Origin: a virus | Virus record (IMG/VR): IMGVR_UViG_3300006923_002342 | Location: 1 to 53,434 of that record | DNA length: 53,434 bases | Direction: 5' to 3' (one strand) | Shown here: positions 44,603-51,786 of the stretch, one piece after another | Layout of the letters: each line of letters opens with the position of its first letter | Numbering within the stretch: the first letter of the stretch is position 1 | The notes under the pieces: generated by a model | What the model saw: only the letters and a program-made list of their open reading frames with translations | Told to the model about the DNA's origin: nothing | The model's database searches: none | Position numbers and translations under genes: made by a program

Positions 44603-45400
44603 TCATTTATACCTCTTTCCATCTTCTAGAACTTTCTCTATAATAGGGCGCTTTGTGTTGTCGATATAATCATAGATAAGAAGAATATCCTCTTTTCTAA
44701 TTCCTGCTCCGCAGCCCCATGGCTTACTTGAGCCCCATCGCGGAAATGGCACTCCCTGCTCATAAACATTGGCAGTTTTTACTAAACTGGCTGGAGCAGC
44801 AAGTGTTGCCATAGTAGCTGGATCCACATCAGGGAGATTTGGAGGACTTACACAAGAAATTATTGTTGCACCGTCCTTTTGTGATTCTGGCATATTTTTA
44901 ATTTCAAAATCCCAAGTTGTGAATTTTGGTTTTAAAAACTTTTTAAAGTATTCTTTTCTCCATATAGCGGGATGCAAAGTAGTCCTATAAGGTGCGTTAG
45001 GCAGTAATCGCACTAATCCTTCTTTATATGCAACTGAGTAAACATTCAGGTGTGTATCCAACATTGCCTTTTGAGCATTACCACAACGTATTTCTTCCTC
45101 TAGTAATTGCATTCTTTCCATATCTACATCATCCACTATCAGCGAATCAGCCATCATAACAACAAAATAATCTTCTTCAAGCTCATCAATATAAGGTATC
45201 AATGGATCTGTCCAACATTGACCAAAATCACTTTGCTTTCCAAGAGAAACATAATTAAAATTATCCGGTAGCGTGGGGATATTCGAATCATCAAAACCCA
45301 ATATGGTTACATCTTGATGTGGCCAATATCTATTGAACAAAGTAGCATAAGGCTCAAGCAGGTGTAAATACTGGTCGCATGTGGTAACTAAAATTCGCAT
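44603..45400 (-). CDS. Putative GT-A-type glycosyltransferase, 265 aa
   Basis: Residues 1-12 (MRILVTTCDQYL) and the segment YFVVMMADSLIVDDVDMERM (with an acidic cluster like a metal-binding DxD) suggest a GT-A fold. It is followed by TTLHPAIWRKEYFKKFL. The C-terminal stretch has PRWGSSKPWGCGAGI. The length suits a phage glycosyltransferase. AGGG precedes the ATG. The gene lies between a helical protein gene and the cupin gene. The assignment is based on fold-like features rather than a firm motif, and an unrelated cluster-specific protein remains possible. Confidence 0.5.
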   Translation of the reverse strand: MRILVTTCDQYLHLLEPYATLFNRYWPHQDVTILGFDDSNIPTLPDNFNYVSLGKQSDFGQCWTDPLIPYIDELEEDYFVVMMADSLIVDDVDMERMQLLEEEIRCGNAQKAMLDTHLNVYSVAYKEGLVRLLPNAPYRTTLHPAIWRKEYFKKFLKPKFTTWDFEIKNMPESQKDGATIISCVSPPNLPDVDPATMATLAAPASLVKTANVYEQGVPFPRWGSSKPWGCGAGIRKEDILLIYDYIDNTKRPIIEKVLEDGKRYK

Positions 45401-45414
45401 TTTTTATCCCTTAT

Positions 45415-45774
45415 CTAATTTTTATTGTTAAAGCCCTTATACTGCTTTACATTTCCGTCGTCAAATTTTTTGGTAAATTCTTTATTTATATGTGCGTCTA
45501 AATACTGATTTATTGCTTTTGTTAATTTAGGACGGCGATCTTTAAAACAAAAATCTAATTTTCTTTTTAAATCAAAGACTTCTTGAGGATCATTGGATTC
45601 TGCACAAGCGTCTTCAATTTTCCACATACGAATATGAAGGATGATATACTTTTCAAGCATTTCTGCAAAATTATCAGACCACTCGACACCTTTAAAATGG
45701 GGTGGCTCTTTGTCAAATCTAGACTCAATTTCTTCTAGTACCAACTTACTTATTTTTTCTAATCTTTCGCTCAT
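45415..45774 (-). CDS. Helical hypothetical protein, weakly DUF4254-like, 119 aa
   Basis: All-helical and highly charged, with many Glu, Lys and Asp. The segment IILHIRMWKIEDACAESNDP resembles the WxxED helix of DUF4254 proteins, which occur in LPS clusters, but the length is short for that family. The C-terminus is lysine and asparagine-rich (KQYKGFNNKN). Its ATG overlaps the stop of the GT9-like gene (four bases, ATGA). The role is unknown. Confidence 0.5.
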   Translation of the reverse strand: MSERLEKISKLVLEEIESRFDKEPPHFKGVEWSDNFAEMLEKYIILHIRMWKIEDACAESNDPQEVFDLKRKLDFCFKDRRPKLTKAINQYLDAHINKEFTKKFDDGNVKQYKGFNNKN

Positions 45775-46670
45775 AACGGCACTCTCTCTAAAATATTTTT
45801 TAAAACCCTTCCAACGTGTATGTTATCGCAACCTCCGGTTTCCAAAAAGGTAACACCATTATCATTAACAGGTTCTAACGCTAATAAATTTTGAGTATGA
45901 TTCGGAAGCCAGTTTGTCATTAAATTTATAGCAGGATGAGAATAAGCACCCATAACCCATTGAGCACCACTATCAGTTCCAATAACTAATTGTGAGGCTA
46001 ACGCGGCCTTTACTTGGTCAAAATATGATAATTCTGGAAATGTTCTATAACCCTTTAATTCGCTTAATGTGGGATCGGATGGCAACCCATAGTGATGAAC
46101 CGTATATCCTCTTTTTATTAAGTTATCAATCAACAAGTTCCACCAATGAGGACTTGGGGACCGCCCAGGAGATCCAGCAAAGGGCCATATAGCAATATTA
46201 TTATGATATTTAACAGTGCCCAAATTTGCTTGTTTAGCATAAGTAGAAGTCACTATCGGCAAGCCCACATCAAACCATTTATATAATTTGGGTTTCATCT
46301 CGCCCTCTGTTAATACATCTGTAATATCCATTATACCATTCATACGAGCAGTTTCTTCGACTTTAGACCTATAATTATAATAATCGGGTATATCATGTTG
46401 GGCTCCTTTAGGAATTATAATATCACACGTATTCATTAAATCTTGATCTTGGGGGCCGAAGCTGGTCCATTCGTCTGTTATTTTAATTCTATCAATCAAA
46501 GGGTGATTAAAATAGATGGGCGCAGTTTGCGCACATTTCTTATCAATTACCCAATATTTATAGCTATTAGGATATTTTTTTTCAAAATATGTTAACATAG
46601 GTAAAGCCATTATAAGATCACCTATTATCCCATAGCTCATCCCCCATATACTAAAATTTTTATTCACCAC
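45771..46670 (-). CDS. GT9-like glycosyltransferase, about 300 aa
   Basis: A heptosyltransferase-type GT-B protein. NIAIWPFAGSPGRSPSPHWW matches the usual PGxS/A-x-x-K/R-x-W-P donor-side motif. AALASQLVIGTDSGAQWVMG is the D-S/T-G nucleotide-sugar loop of GT9. The C-terminal part (ETGGCDNIHVGRVLKNI) completes the domain. The N-terminal half has WGMSYGIIGDLIMALPML, the glycine-rich acceptor-domain turn. I place the start at a GTG at 46670 just after the upstream cupin stop. A TTG 33 bases upstream would overlap that gene. ADP-heptose is a plausible donor by family, though not proven. It is the second GT9-like protein of the cluster. Confidence 0.7.
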   Translation of the reverse strand: MVNKNFSIWGMSYGIIGDLIMALPMLTYFEKKYPNSYKYWVIDKKCAQTAPIYFNHPLIDRIKITDEWTSFGPQDQDLMNTCDIIIPKGAQHDIPDYYNYRSKVEETARMNGIMDITDVLTEGEMKPKLYKWFDVGLPIVTSTYAKQANLGTVKYHNNIAIWPFAGSPGRSPSPHWWNLLIDNLIKRGYTVHHYGLPSDPTLSELKGYRTFPELSYFDQVKAALASQLVIGTDSGAQWVMGAYSHPAINLMTNWLPNHTQNLLALEPVNDNGVTFLETGGCDNIHVGRVLKNILERVPL

Positions 46671-46678
46671 CGTTGACC

Positions 46679-47038
46679 CTAATCCCCCTTTATAACTCGA
46701 CAACTATCTTCATCAAAATGTTGGGTAGAAAATTCAAAAAGCTCTGTATCTTCTAAAGCAATCATTTGGTGTCTCAATCCTGTATAAACATGAAAATTAT
46801 CGCCCGCACCTAAAACCATTTCTTCAGCTTCTAGTATATCATCATTGTCTGAAAATTTTAAAAGAATCTTGCCAGACTGGATATAGAAGACTTCATCCTT
46901 GATCTTATGATAATGCCACGAGCACCGCTTATCCTTCACGAAATATAAAAGCTTCCCACAATATTGTTCACAGTTAACAATCCACTTTTCAAATCCCCAG
47001 CCTTTGGGAACAAACTTAATCGGTATAGAAGTCTGCAT
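46679..47038 (-). CDS. Cupin, type II phosphomannose isomerase-like, 119 aa
   Basis: A compact cupin close to the C-terminal domain of mannose-6-phosphate isomerase/mannose-1-P guanylyltransferase proteins. PKGWGFEKWIVN is the typical entry. RCSWHYHKIKDEVFYIQSG carries the metal-binding H-x-H and E. The second motif is GAGDNFHVYTGLRHQMIAL. The ATG has AAGGA seven bases upstream and overlaps the HAD phosphatase gene by 23 bases. Members of this group isomerise sugar phosphates or act as binding proteins. It could feed mannose-6-P toward GDP-mannose for the three GMD proteins, but no guanylyltransferase is visible. Confidence 0.65.
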   Translation of the reverse strand: MQTSIPIKFVPKGWGFEKWIVNCEQYCGKLLYFVKDKRCSWHYHKIKDEVFYIQSGKILLKFSDNDDILEAEEMVLGAGDNFHVYTGLRHQMIALEDTELFEFSTQHFDEDSCRVIKGD

Positions 47039-47336
47039 CTTTTATTCCTTTGTCGTCCACATACATATCTCCATTGGGTTTTCCCATAAATAAATCGTGA
47101 TATTTAACTCCCCAATTATCTAATTGCTGCGCGGTATAAGCATAAAATATTTGATAAGCCTTAATCACATTATTATTAGTTCTACCCATTCCTCGCGCTG
47201 TTTGATAGATGATAGTGTGTCCCTCATCATATAATTGATTATTTTTTTCTATCCTATTCCGTTTCGGCTCTGCATTGTCATAGTCACCATAACTGTTGGT
47301 GCAAATAGTTCCATCGATATCAAAAATATAAACCAT
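47016..47336 (-). CDS. HAD-superfamily phosphatase, small C0 type, 106 aa
   Basis: A short cap-less HAD hydrolase. Motif I is FDIDGT with D6 and D8 (nucleophile and general acid). TARGM carries motif II. GKPNGDMYVDDKG carries K86 of motif III and D94/D95 of motif IV. All four HAD motifs are present in 106 residues, typical of small phosphatases in capsule and LPS clusters. It probably removes a phosphate from a sugar bisphosphate, and could therefore take the role of GmhB in the heptose pathway, although GmhB itself is longer. The start overlaps the transaldolase stop by one base (TAATG). Confidence 0.8.
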   Translation of the reverse strand: MVYIFDIDGTICTNSYGDYDNAEPKRNRIEKNNQLYDEGHTIIYQTARGMGRTNNNVIKAYQIFYAYTAQQLDNWGVKYHDLFMGKPNGDMYVDDKGIKDADFYTD

Positions 47337-48001
47337 TAGGAAATCCAGCTCTCAAAGTCTTTTAAAAACCCGTTTACCGACTCATCTGTCTTGGAGTGTT
47401 TCATAGATTTTTTAATCACCGAATAACCGGCAGTAACAATGTGGCAGCCAGCTTCCCAGGCATTCACAATATCGTAAGGGTTTCGGATGCTTCCAGCTAT
47501 AATTTCAGTATTCGTGCCCTTTTCGTCAATAAATTTACTTACAGTCGCAGCTACTTGAAGGGGATCGCCGCCGACATCAATTAATCGATTATAAAAGAGT
47601 GACACATACTTAGAACCTGCTAAAGTTGCCATCTCCATTTGTGCTGCTGTGAAACAACAAGTGCAATTCACATCAACACCTTCCGAACTTAATTTATTAA
47701 TTACCTCTAATTCTTCAAAACCAACAGGAATTTTAATATTTAGATTCTCATAACCCACATCGTTTATAATTTCCATCGCCTGACCAAACATAGAATTAGC
47801 ATCTTTAGCGAACACTTCAACACTCAAAGGGAGGTTTCCTGCCTCTCCACACAGAGAAGCAATTTTTTTAATATGTCCCAGAAAATCTGTTTTGGGTTCT
47901 TTTGCCAAGATAGAAGGGTTGGTGGTAACTCCTTCAACTATGCCTTTATTAATGGCGTCAGAGATTTCATCTAAGTTTGCTGTGTCTAAAAATAATTTCA
48001 T
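47336..48001 (-). CDS. talC: Transaldolase, TalC/FSA family, 221 aa
   Basis: A Class I aldolase of the short transaldolase family. MKLFLDTANLDEI has D6; GVTTNPS carries N28; NLNIKIPV has K90, the Schiff-base lysine; and SLFYNRLIDVGG follows. LPLSVEVFAKD has Glu at residue 62, where fructose-6-phosphate aldolase has Gln. In this family Glu favours transaldolase activity, which makes sedoheptulose 7-phosphate from fructose-6-P and erythrose-4-P. Phages, notably cyanophages, carry talC as a metabolic gene. Here it lies within a sugar-activation module instead of with photosynthesis genes. The ATG follows GAGGAAT and is three bases after the cupin gene stop. Confidence 0.9.
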   Translation of the reverse strand: MKLFLDTANLDEISDAINKGIVEGVTTNPSILAKEPKTDFLGHIKKIASLCGEAGNLPLSVEVFAKDANSMFGQAMEIINDVGYENLNIKIPVGFEELEVINKLSSEGVDVNCTCCFTAAQMEMATLAGSKYVSLFYNRLIDVGGDPLQVAATVSKFIDEKGTNTEIIAGSIRNPYDIVNAWEAGCHIVTAGYSVIKKSMKHSKTDESVNGFLKDFESWIS

Positions 48002-48003
48002 CT

Positions 48004-48414
48004 TTATTCCTCTTTGAAAGTATATTGTTTGCCATCATGGACAATGTGTGAATCTGATTCTTGATCATGAGTGGCAACTTCAATGATCGTTGTATCTTCT
48101 AAGGCAATCCTCATGTGCATTAAACCAGGCTTGATTTCAAAAACATCTCCCTTTTCTAATGTTAAAGACTTATTTTCCCCTCTGCCGATCTTCATACCTA
48201 CTTTTAATTTACCTTCTTGAATGTAGTATAATTCTTTTTTGGTACAATGAAACTCCATGCTGCTTTGTGTACCCTTTCTCATGAATATTTCTTTTAAACA
48301 AAACATTTCGTTTTGAAATAAAGTTGCCATATGACCCCAATATTTTTCTACTACTTTTGATTTAAGGTGTTTTGAAGGGATTTCCAAAATCCCATAAATA
48401 TTATCTTTGTCCAT
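48004..48414 (-). CDS. Cupin-fold protein, about 136 aa
   Basis: A single cupin domain. MEFHCTKKELYYIQEGKLKV is the first motif, with H and E ligands. KGDVFEIKPGLMHMRIALED is the second. It resembles the other cupin at 46679-47038 and is similar to mannose-6-P isomerase-type or sugar-binding cupins. Three in-frame ATGs exist (48444, 48432, 48414). I prefer 48414 because a GGAG lies upstream and the overlap with the AraD gene is shortest (14 bases). It is between the AraD-type epimerase and the transaldolase, so a sugar-phosphate isomerase role is plausible. The substrate is unknown. Confidence 0.65.
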   Translation of the reverse strand: MDKDNIYGILEIPSKHLKSKVVEKYWGHMATLFQNEMFCLKEIFMRKGTQSSMEFHCTKKELYYIQEGKLKVGMKIGRGENKSLTLEKGDVFEIKPGLMHMRIALEDTTIIEVATHDQESDSHIVHDGKQYTFKEE

Positions 48415-49084
48415 AGTAGGCTTTGTCTCCATGTTTTCGTTCATAGTGCTTGTTTAAAATATAGGAGGGCAATGGCTCAACAGGATTGGATAGTGTATTG
48501 GAATAAAAAGACATTTCGGCGACTTGTTCCATAATATAAGCATGGTTGAATGCATCCTCATAATTTTTTCCCCATGAAAAGACGCCATGGCCGCGCACCA
48601 ACACGCCGGGAGTGGCTTGGGGGGAAATACACTTCTCTCGGAATAAGTCAGTTATTTGAAGCCCTGTATTTCCTTCATAGTCATTCTCAATTTGCTCTGG
48701 TGATAATTGTGAGGTGAGAGGAATTTTTCCATTAAAATAATCAGCATGGGTCGTTCCGATACACTCAATCGGTATTCCCGCTTGGGCAAAGCTAGTACAA
48801 AACTTGGAATGTGTGTGTGCCACACTCTTTATGTGCGGAAAGTGGTGGTATAAATGCAAGTGGGTTTTCAAATCCACAGAGGGCTTCTTTCCTTCGATCA
48901 ATTCGCCAGTTGTGAGAGATACAAGGGATATGTCACTTTCATGCATTTCGCTATATTTTATACCCGAAGGTTTAATGTAGATTGTGTCGTCTTGACGAAT
49001 CGAGATATTCCCCCACGTTAATACAACCAAGCCACTAGAAGATAGTCTTTTGTTTTCCTCTAGGCACTTACTCCTTAAATTCAC
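48401..49084 (-). CDS. araD: AraD-type L-ribulose-5-phosphate 4-epimerase / class II aldolase, 227 aa
   Basis: The sequence is close to enterobacterial AraD/UlaF. LTWGNISIR (22-30), D71 in SVDLKTH, the metal ligands H90 and H92 (VAHTHS), D115 in THADYF, H166 in RGHGVFSWG, and Y224 in KAYYGQ all match, with a constant offset of five from E. coli AraD (D76, H95, H97, D120, H171, Y229). It would interconvert L-ribulose-5-P and D-xylulose-5-P, or act on a related sugar phosphate by aldol cleavage. The start is GTG at 49084, as the next ATG would remove part of the fold. It appears GC-richer by eye than its neighbour PfkB. Its placement with kinase, isomerase and transaldolase suggests an activated-sugar pathway. 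Confidence 0.88.
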   Translation of the reverse strand: MNLRSKCLEENKRLSSSGLVVLTWGNISIRQDDTIYIKPSGIKYSEMHESDISLVSLTTGELIEGKKPSVDLKTHLHLYHHFPHIKSVAHTHSKFCTSFAQAGIPIECIGTTHADYFNGKIPLTSQLSPEQIENDYEGNTGLQITDLFREKCISPQATPGVLVRGHGVFSWGKNYEDAFNHAYIMEQVAEMSFYSNTLSNPVEPLPSYILNKHYERKHGDKAYYGQR

Positions 49085-49090
49085 ACCAAT

Positions 49091-49120
49091 ATTATATCAC
49101 ACATTAAATTTCTTTTTTAA
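49091..49120 (-). promoter_or_regulatory. Candidate extended -10 box before the AraD gene
   Basis: On the minus strand TGATATAAT lies at 49099-49091: the stop codon TGA of the kinase gene runs into TATAAT. A weak -35 (TTAAAA, 49120-49115, 18-base spacer) precedes it. The start would fall near the GTG of the AraD gene at 49084, so a transcript would be almost leaderless. This is uncertain: the box may be chance. It repeats the string after the 384-residue gene stop at 103. Confidence 0.25.
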
Positions 49121-50053
49121 ATCAAATAAGTTTGGTAAATGATTTTTAGGAGTGGAAACATATAGGGCCGCCCAATTGTTGGAAATATTTAAACTCTCTT
49201 GAGGGCTATTTTCATAATCACAGAGAGCGAGCGAGGCCAAGAAGCTATCCCCAGCACCACAGGAATCCACTACATTAGTTGAGACGCCTGGGGAGTTAAA
49301 TTCTTCGCCATCTACACAAAGAAGGCTTCCCTTTGAACCCAGTGTAACACATATATCACAATTCAAACTCTTGCTTACCTCTTTTATGTTACTACAATTT
49401 AAATATTTTTTTAAAACATTGCACTCACTCTCATTCACCACCAACAAACTACAGTCTTTAAAGTTTTGAAAGTGTTCGATATCATTAGATGAAAGTTGAG
49501 AATTGATTAAAACATTTGTACCGTTCAAATTGCAGGCCGAAATTATATGTTTAATGATTTTGGGGGTCAAAAAACCATTTCTATAATCTGATATAATTAC
49601 GCAATCAAATCCAACTAGCATATCCGGGATCTCAGCCAGGATCATACCCTCCACTTCTTCAGAAATAGGTTTTTTACAATCGGTATTTAGTTGAAAATAT
49701 TTATATTCTTGTTCTCCGCGAGTGACCCAATACCTTCTTTTTACATTGTTTATCTTAGAGGCATCATAAAAAGCTTTTATTTGCACATTTTTACTACAAC
49801 TCTTAAACATGTCCATATACTCGCCCGGAGCTTTTAGGGTTAAAAAAGTAATACTTTTACATAACTTTTGAAGGTTGGAAACCACCCCAAGGGCACCACC
49901 GGGAATAGTTCTATAATTCTTTAATCGAGCCTTGAGAGTTGGTGTTTCCAACGCCAAACCGAGTGATTCGCATCTATAAGAAACATCAATGATGGTATCC
50001 CCCACAACGCAAATTTTCTTATCTTTAAAAAAATTTAGGAGTTCTTTTTCCAT
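49097..50053 (-). CDS. PfkB-family sugar kinase, HldE kinase-domain-like, 318 aa
   Basis: A ribokinase-fold enzyme. ICVVGDTIIDVSYRC (14-28) and PGGALGVVSNLQKL (51-64) are close to the N-terminal kinase domain of HldE/RfaE, which phosphorylates D-glycero-D-manno-heptose 7-phosphate at C1. The PfkB C-terminal signature VVDSCGAGDSFLA (261-273) supplies the ATP-binding anion hole and catalytic D269. The length matches the HldE kinase domain. It follows the RpiB-nucleotidyltransferase gene with 19 bases of overlap, so kinase and adenylyltransferase activities are separate proteins here, encoded side by side. The substrate could be another sugar phosphate. Confidence 0.85.
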   Translation of the reverse strand: MEKELLNFFKDKKICVVGDTIIDVSYRCESLGLALETPTLKARLKNYRTIPGGALGVVSNLQKLCKSITFLTLKAPGEYMDMFKSCSKNVQIKAFYDASKINNVKRRYWVTRGEQEYKYFQLNTDCKKPISEEVEGMILAEIPDMLVGFDCVIISDYRNGFLTPKIIKHIISACNLNGTNVLINSQLSSNDIEHFQNFKDCSLLVVNESECNVLKKYLNCSNIKEVSKSLNCDICVTLGSKGSLLCVDGEEFNSPGVSTNVVDSCGAGDSFLASLALCDYENSPQESLNISNNWAALYVSTPKNHLPNLFDLKKKFNV

Positions 50054-50904
50054 GTTTTGAGAGACTTTGCTTTCTTAATGATACTAGTTGTAGAATAATT
50101 TTCTACAAAAGGGCAAATGCGAATTTCAGTATCGGTGGGGATATTATCTCTTTTCCTAACTTCTGAGCTTGACCATTCTCCACCTTTTACAACAATATGA
50201 GGGTTGACTTGTTCTCTAATGGAGTCTAATTCTCCATTAAATATAATAACTTCATCTATTTCCCTTATAGAATCAAGAACCTTCTTGCGATCAATCTGGG
50301 AGTTAACTGGTCTTGATGGACCTTTAAGTTTTCTAACCGAAATATCGTCATTTATAGCCACAATCAATCTATCTCCCAATTTTTTAGAAAATTTAAAGAG
50401 TTCAATGTGACCTTTGTGAAGGATATCAAAAACACCATTCGTAAACACCACTTTATCAACGGGTTTGGAATTCAATTTTACTATTCTTTTTTCATGGCGG
50501 CCCTCTCCATAGGGTTCGCCGAGCCATGAATCTAAAATCTGTAAAGAAGTTTCTGCATTATTAATCCATGCTCCCATGCAAATTACATTAGAGTCATTGT
50601 GTTCACGGCACTTGGGGGCAGTTTCTATATTGTGAACGAGGGCAGCTCTTATGTTCGGAAAGCGATTTGCCGCGATGCTCATGCCAACGCCAGTTCCACA
50701 TATTAAAACGCCACGATAAGATTCATCAGATGAAACAATAGAAGAAATTTGTTTAGCGTAATCCACATAATCCACACTCACGTCTGCATTGTATGGACCT
50801 ATATCAATTACTGTATATCCCCTCTCCTTAAGAAGTTGTGTAAAATAACTTTTTAACTCGACACCGTTATGATCGGCACCTAAGATGATAACTTTTTTTT
50901 CCAT
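50035..50904 (-). CDS. RpiB isomerase fused to HldE2-type nucleotidyltransferase, 289 aa
   Basis: Two domains in one frame. Residues 1-145 are RpiB/LacAB: GADHNG with D11 and H12, CGTGVGMSIAANRF with C69 (the enediol base of RpiB), EHNDSNV and RHEKR, all as in E. coli RpiB. Residues 150-289 are the adenylyltransferase part of HldE: TNGVFDILHKGH with the HxGH nucleotide motif (163-166), KLGDRLIVAINDD, KGPSRPVN, KGGEW and STTSII. No linker of note separates them. RpiB interconverts ribose- and ribulose-5-P; HldE2 transfers AMP to heptose-1-P. A natural fusion of the two would join sugar isomerisation to nucleotide activation. The next gene is the matching kinase. I know of no described enzyme with this architecture. 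Confidence 0.88.
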   Translation of the reverse strand: MEKKVIILGADHNGVELKSYFTQLLKERGYTVIDIGPYNADVSVDYVDYAKQISSIVSSDESYRGVLICGTGVGMSIAANRFPNIRAALVHNIETAPKCREHNDSNVICMGAWINNAETSLQILDSWLGEPYGEGRHEKRIVKLNSKPVDKVVFTNGVFDILHKGHIELFKFSKKLGDRLIVAINDDISVRKLKGPSRPVNSQIDRKKVLDSIREIDEVIIFNGELDSIREQVNPHIVVKGGEWSSSEVRKRDNIPTDTEIRICPFVENYSTTSIIKKAKSLKTWKKNS

Positions 50905-50910
50905 TTTTAC

Positions 50911-51786
50911 CTACAAGTGTTTTAAAAAAATTCCAAAGGCTTCGTTTTGTTGCACTCTGATAGCGCTTATCAAAGCTTCACCATTAAGTCCCCACCAATC
51001 TTGGGATGCGGCACCTAATAACTGCGTCTTTGTTATAACTCCACAGTTTAACATCTTAGCTTCTACTACGAGCCGACAAAGAGATTCTAGAACTGTGGGG
51101 ATGTAAACAAGAGTGCGATAAGAAGATAACGTTTTTAAAAATTCTTCCTCATCAGAGGAGTGAATTAGGTCGAAATCATACTTGCTTCGTTGACAAAAGG
51201 CTGATGCTTGTTGAGTTCCTTTGACCACGTTGTGAGAATTAACTACACAATAATCTTTATCTTTAGGGGTTTGAGCTATTGATTCAATAAAATTGAGCTT
51301 GCTTTCAGACCACAAACTACACCCAATACTCTCTACATTGGAAATGTCCAAATTTTTTCTCACACTATCAGCTTGAGAATTACTAAGACAAACCACACAT
51401 TTAGAGTTTTTATAAAAATCCCTATTGATTACCTGATCTGGGGGAGCAAGGAAGTTCGGAAATCTTGAAGGATCTCTTGTTTTAAGATATTTGTGGTCAT
51501 GTTCATAAATAACATAATGTGTATCTTTTAAAGCTCTTTTTGATTCTTCGGTAAGTTGTACGAAGTTTCCAACAATAAATTTTTTATTCTTATTAGACTC
51601 TATGAAAGAAGGGGATATATCGCGGCAATATTTTTTTTCAACATTGAAGCCATATTCCTCTAAGAGAGAGATAAGAACTGAGTCGTTGTTTTCTGCGCCA
51701 CCTTTATTGTTTAAATCTACTTTATAAAAGTCGCCTATAAAAATACACTCTAGATCATTTGAACTTCGTTCAATAGAGAATTCCAC
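50911..51786 (-). CDS. Putative GT4-type glycosyltransferase, 291 aa
   Basis: Probably a GT-B transferase. The N-terminal half has ECIFIGDFYKVDLNNKGGAE, which gives the GG-x-E turn typical of GT4 acceptor domains. VVCLSNSQADSVRKNL is the end of that domain. The donor-side half has VNSHNVVKGTQQASAF and YIPTVLESLCRLVVEAKM, where two Glu (LESLCRLVVEA) form the family's E-x7-E-like pair. The start is GTG at 51786, supported by AGGA six bases upstream. It overlaps the preceding glycosyltransferase gene by 37 bases. The donor and acceptor are unknown. Confidence 0.65.
   Translation of the reverse strand: MEFSIERSSNDLECIFIGDFYKVDLNNKGGAENNDSVLISLLEEYGFNVEKKYCRDISPSFIESNKNKKFIVGNFVQLTEESKRALKDTHYVIYEHDHKYLKTRDPSRFPNFLAPPDQVINRDFYKNSKCVVCLSNSQADSVRKNLDISNVESIGCSLWSESKLNFIESIAQTPKDKDYCVVNSHNVVKGTQQASAFCQRSKYDFDLIHSSDEEEFLKTLSSYRTLVYIPTVLESLCRLVVEAKMLNCGVITKTQLLGAASQDWWGLNGEALISAIRVQQNEAFGIFLKHL

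Noticed and set aside
45483-45490. TATAAATA on the minus strand inside a coding region (similar ones at 46555-46562 and 49698-49705)
   Set aside because: They fall within genes and are not close upstream of a start. An all-A/T octamer is expected several times by chance in 53 kb of AT-rich DNA.
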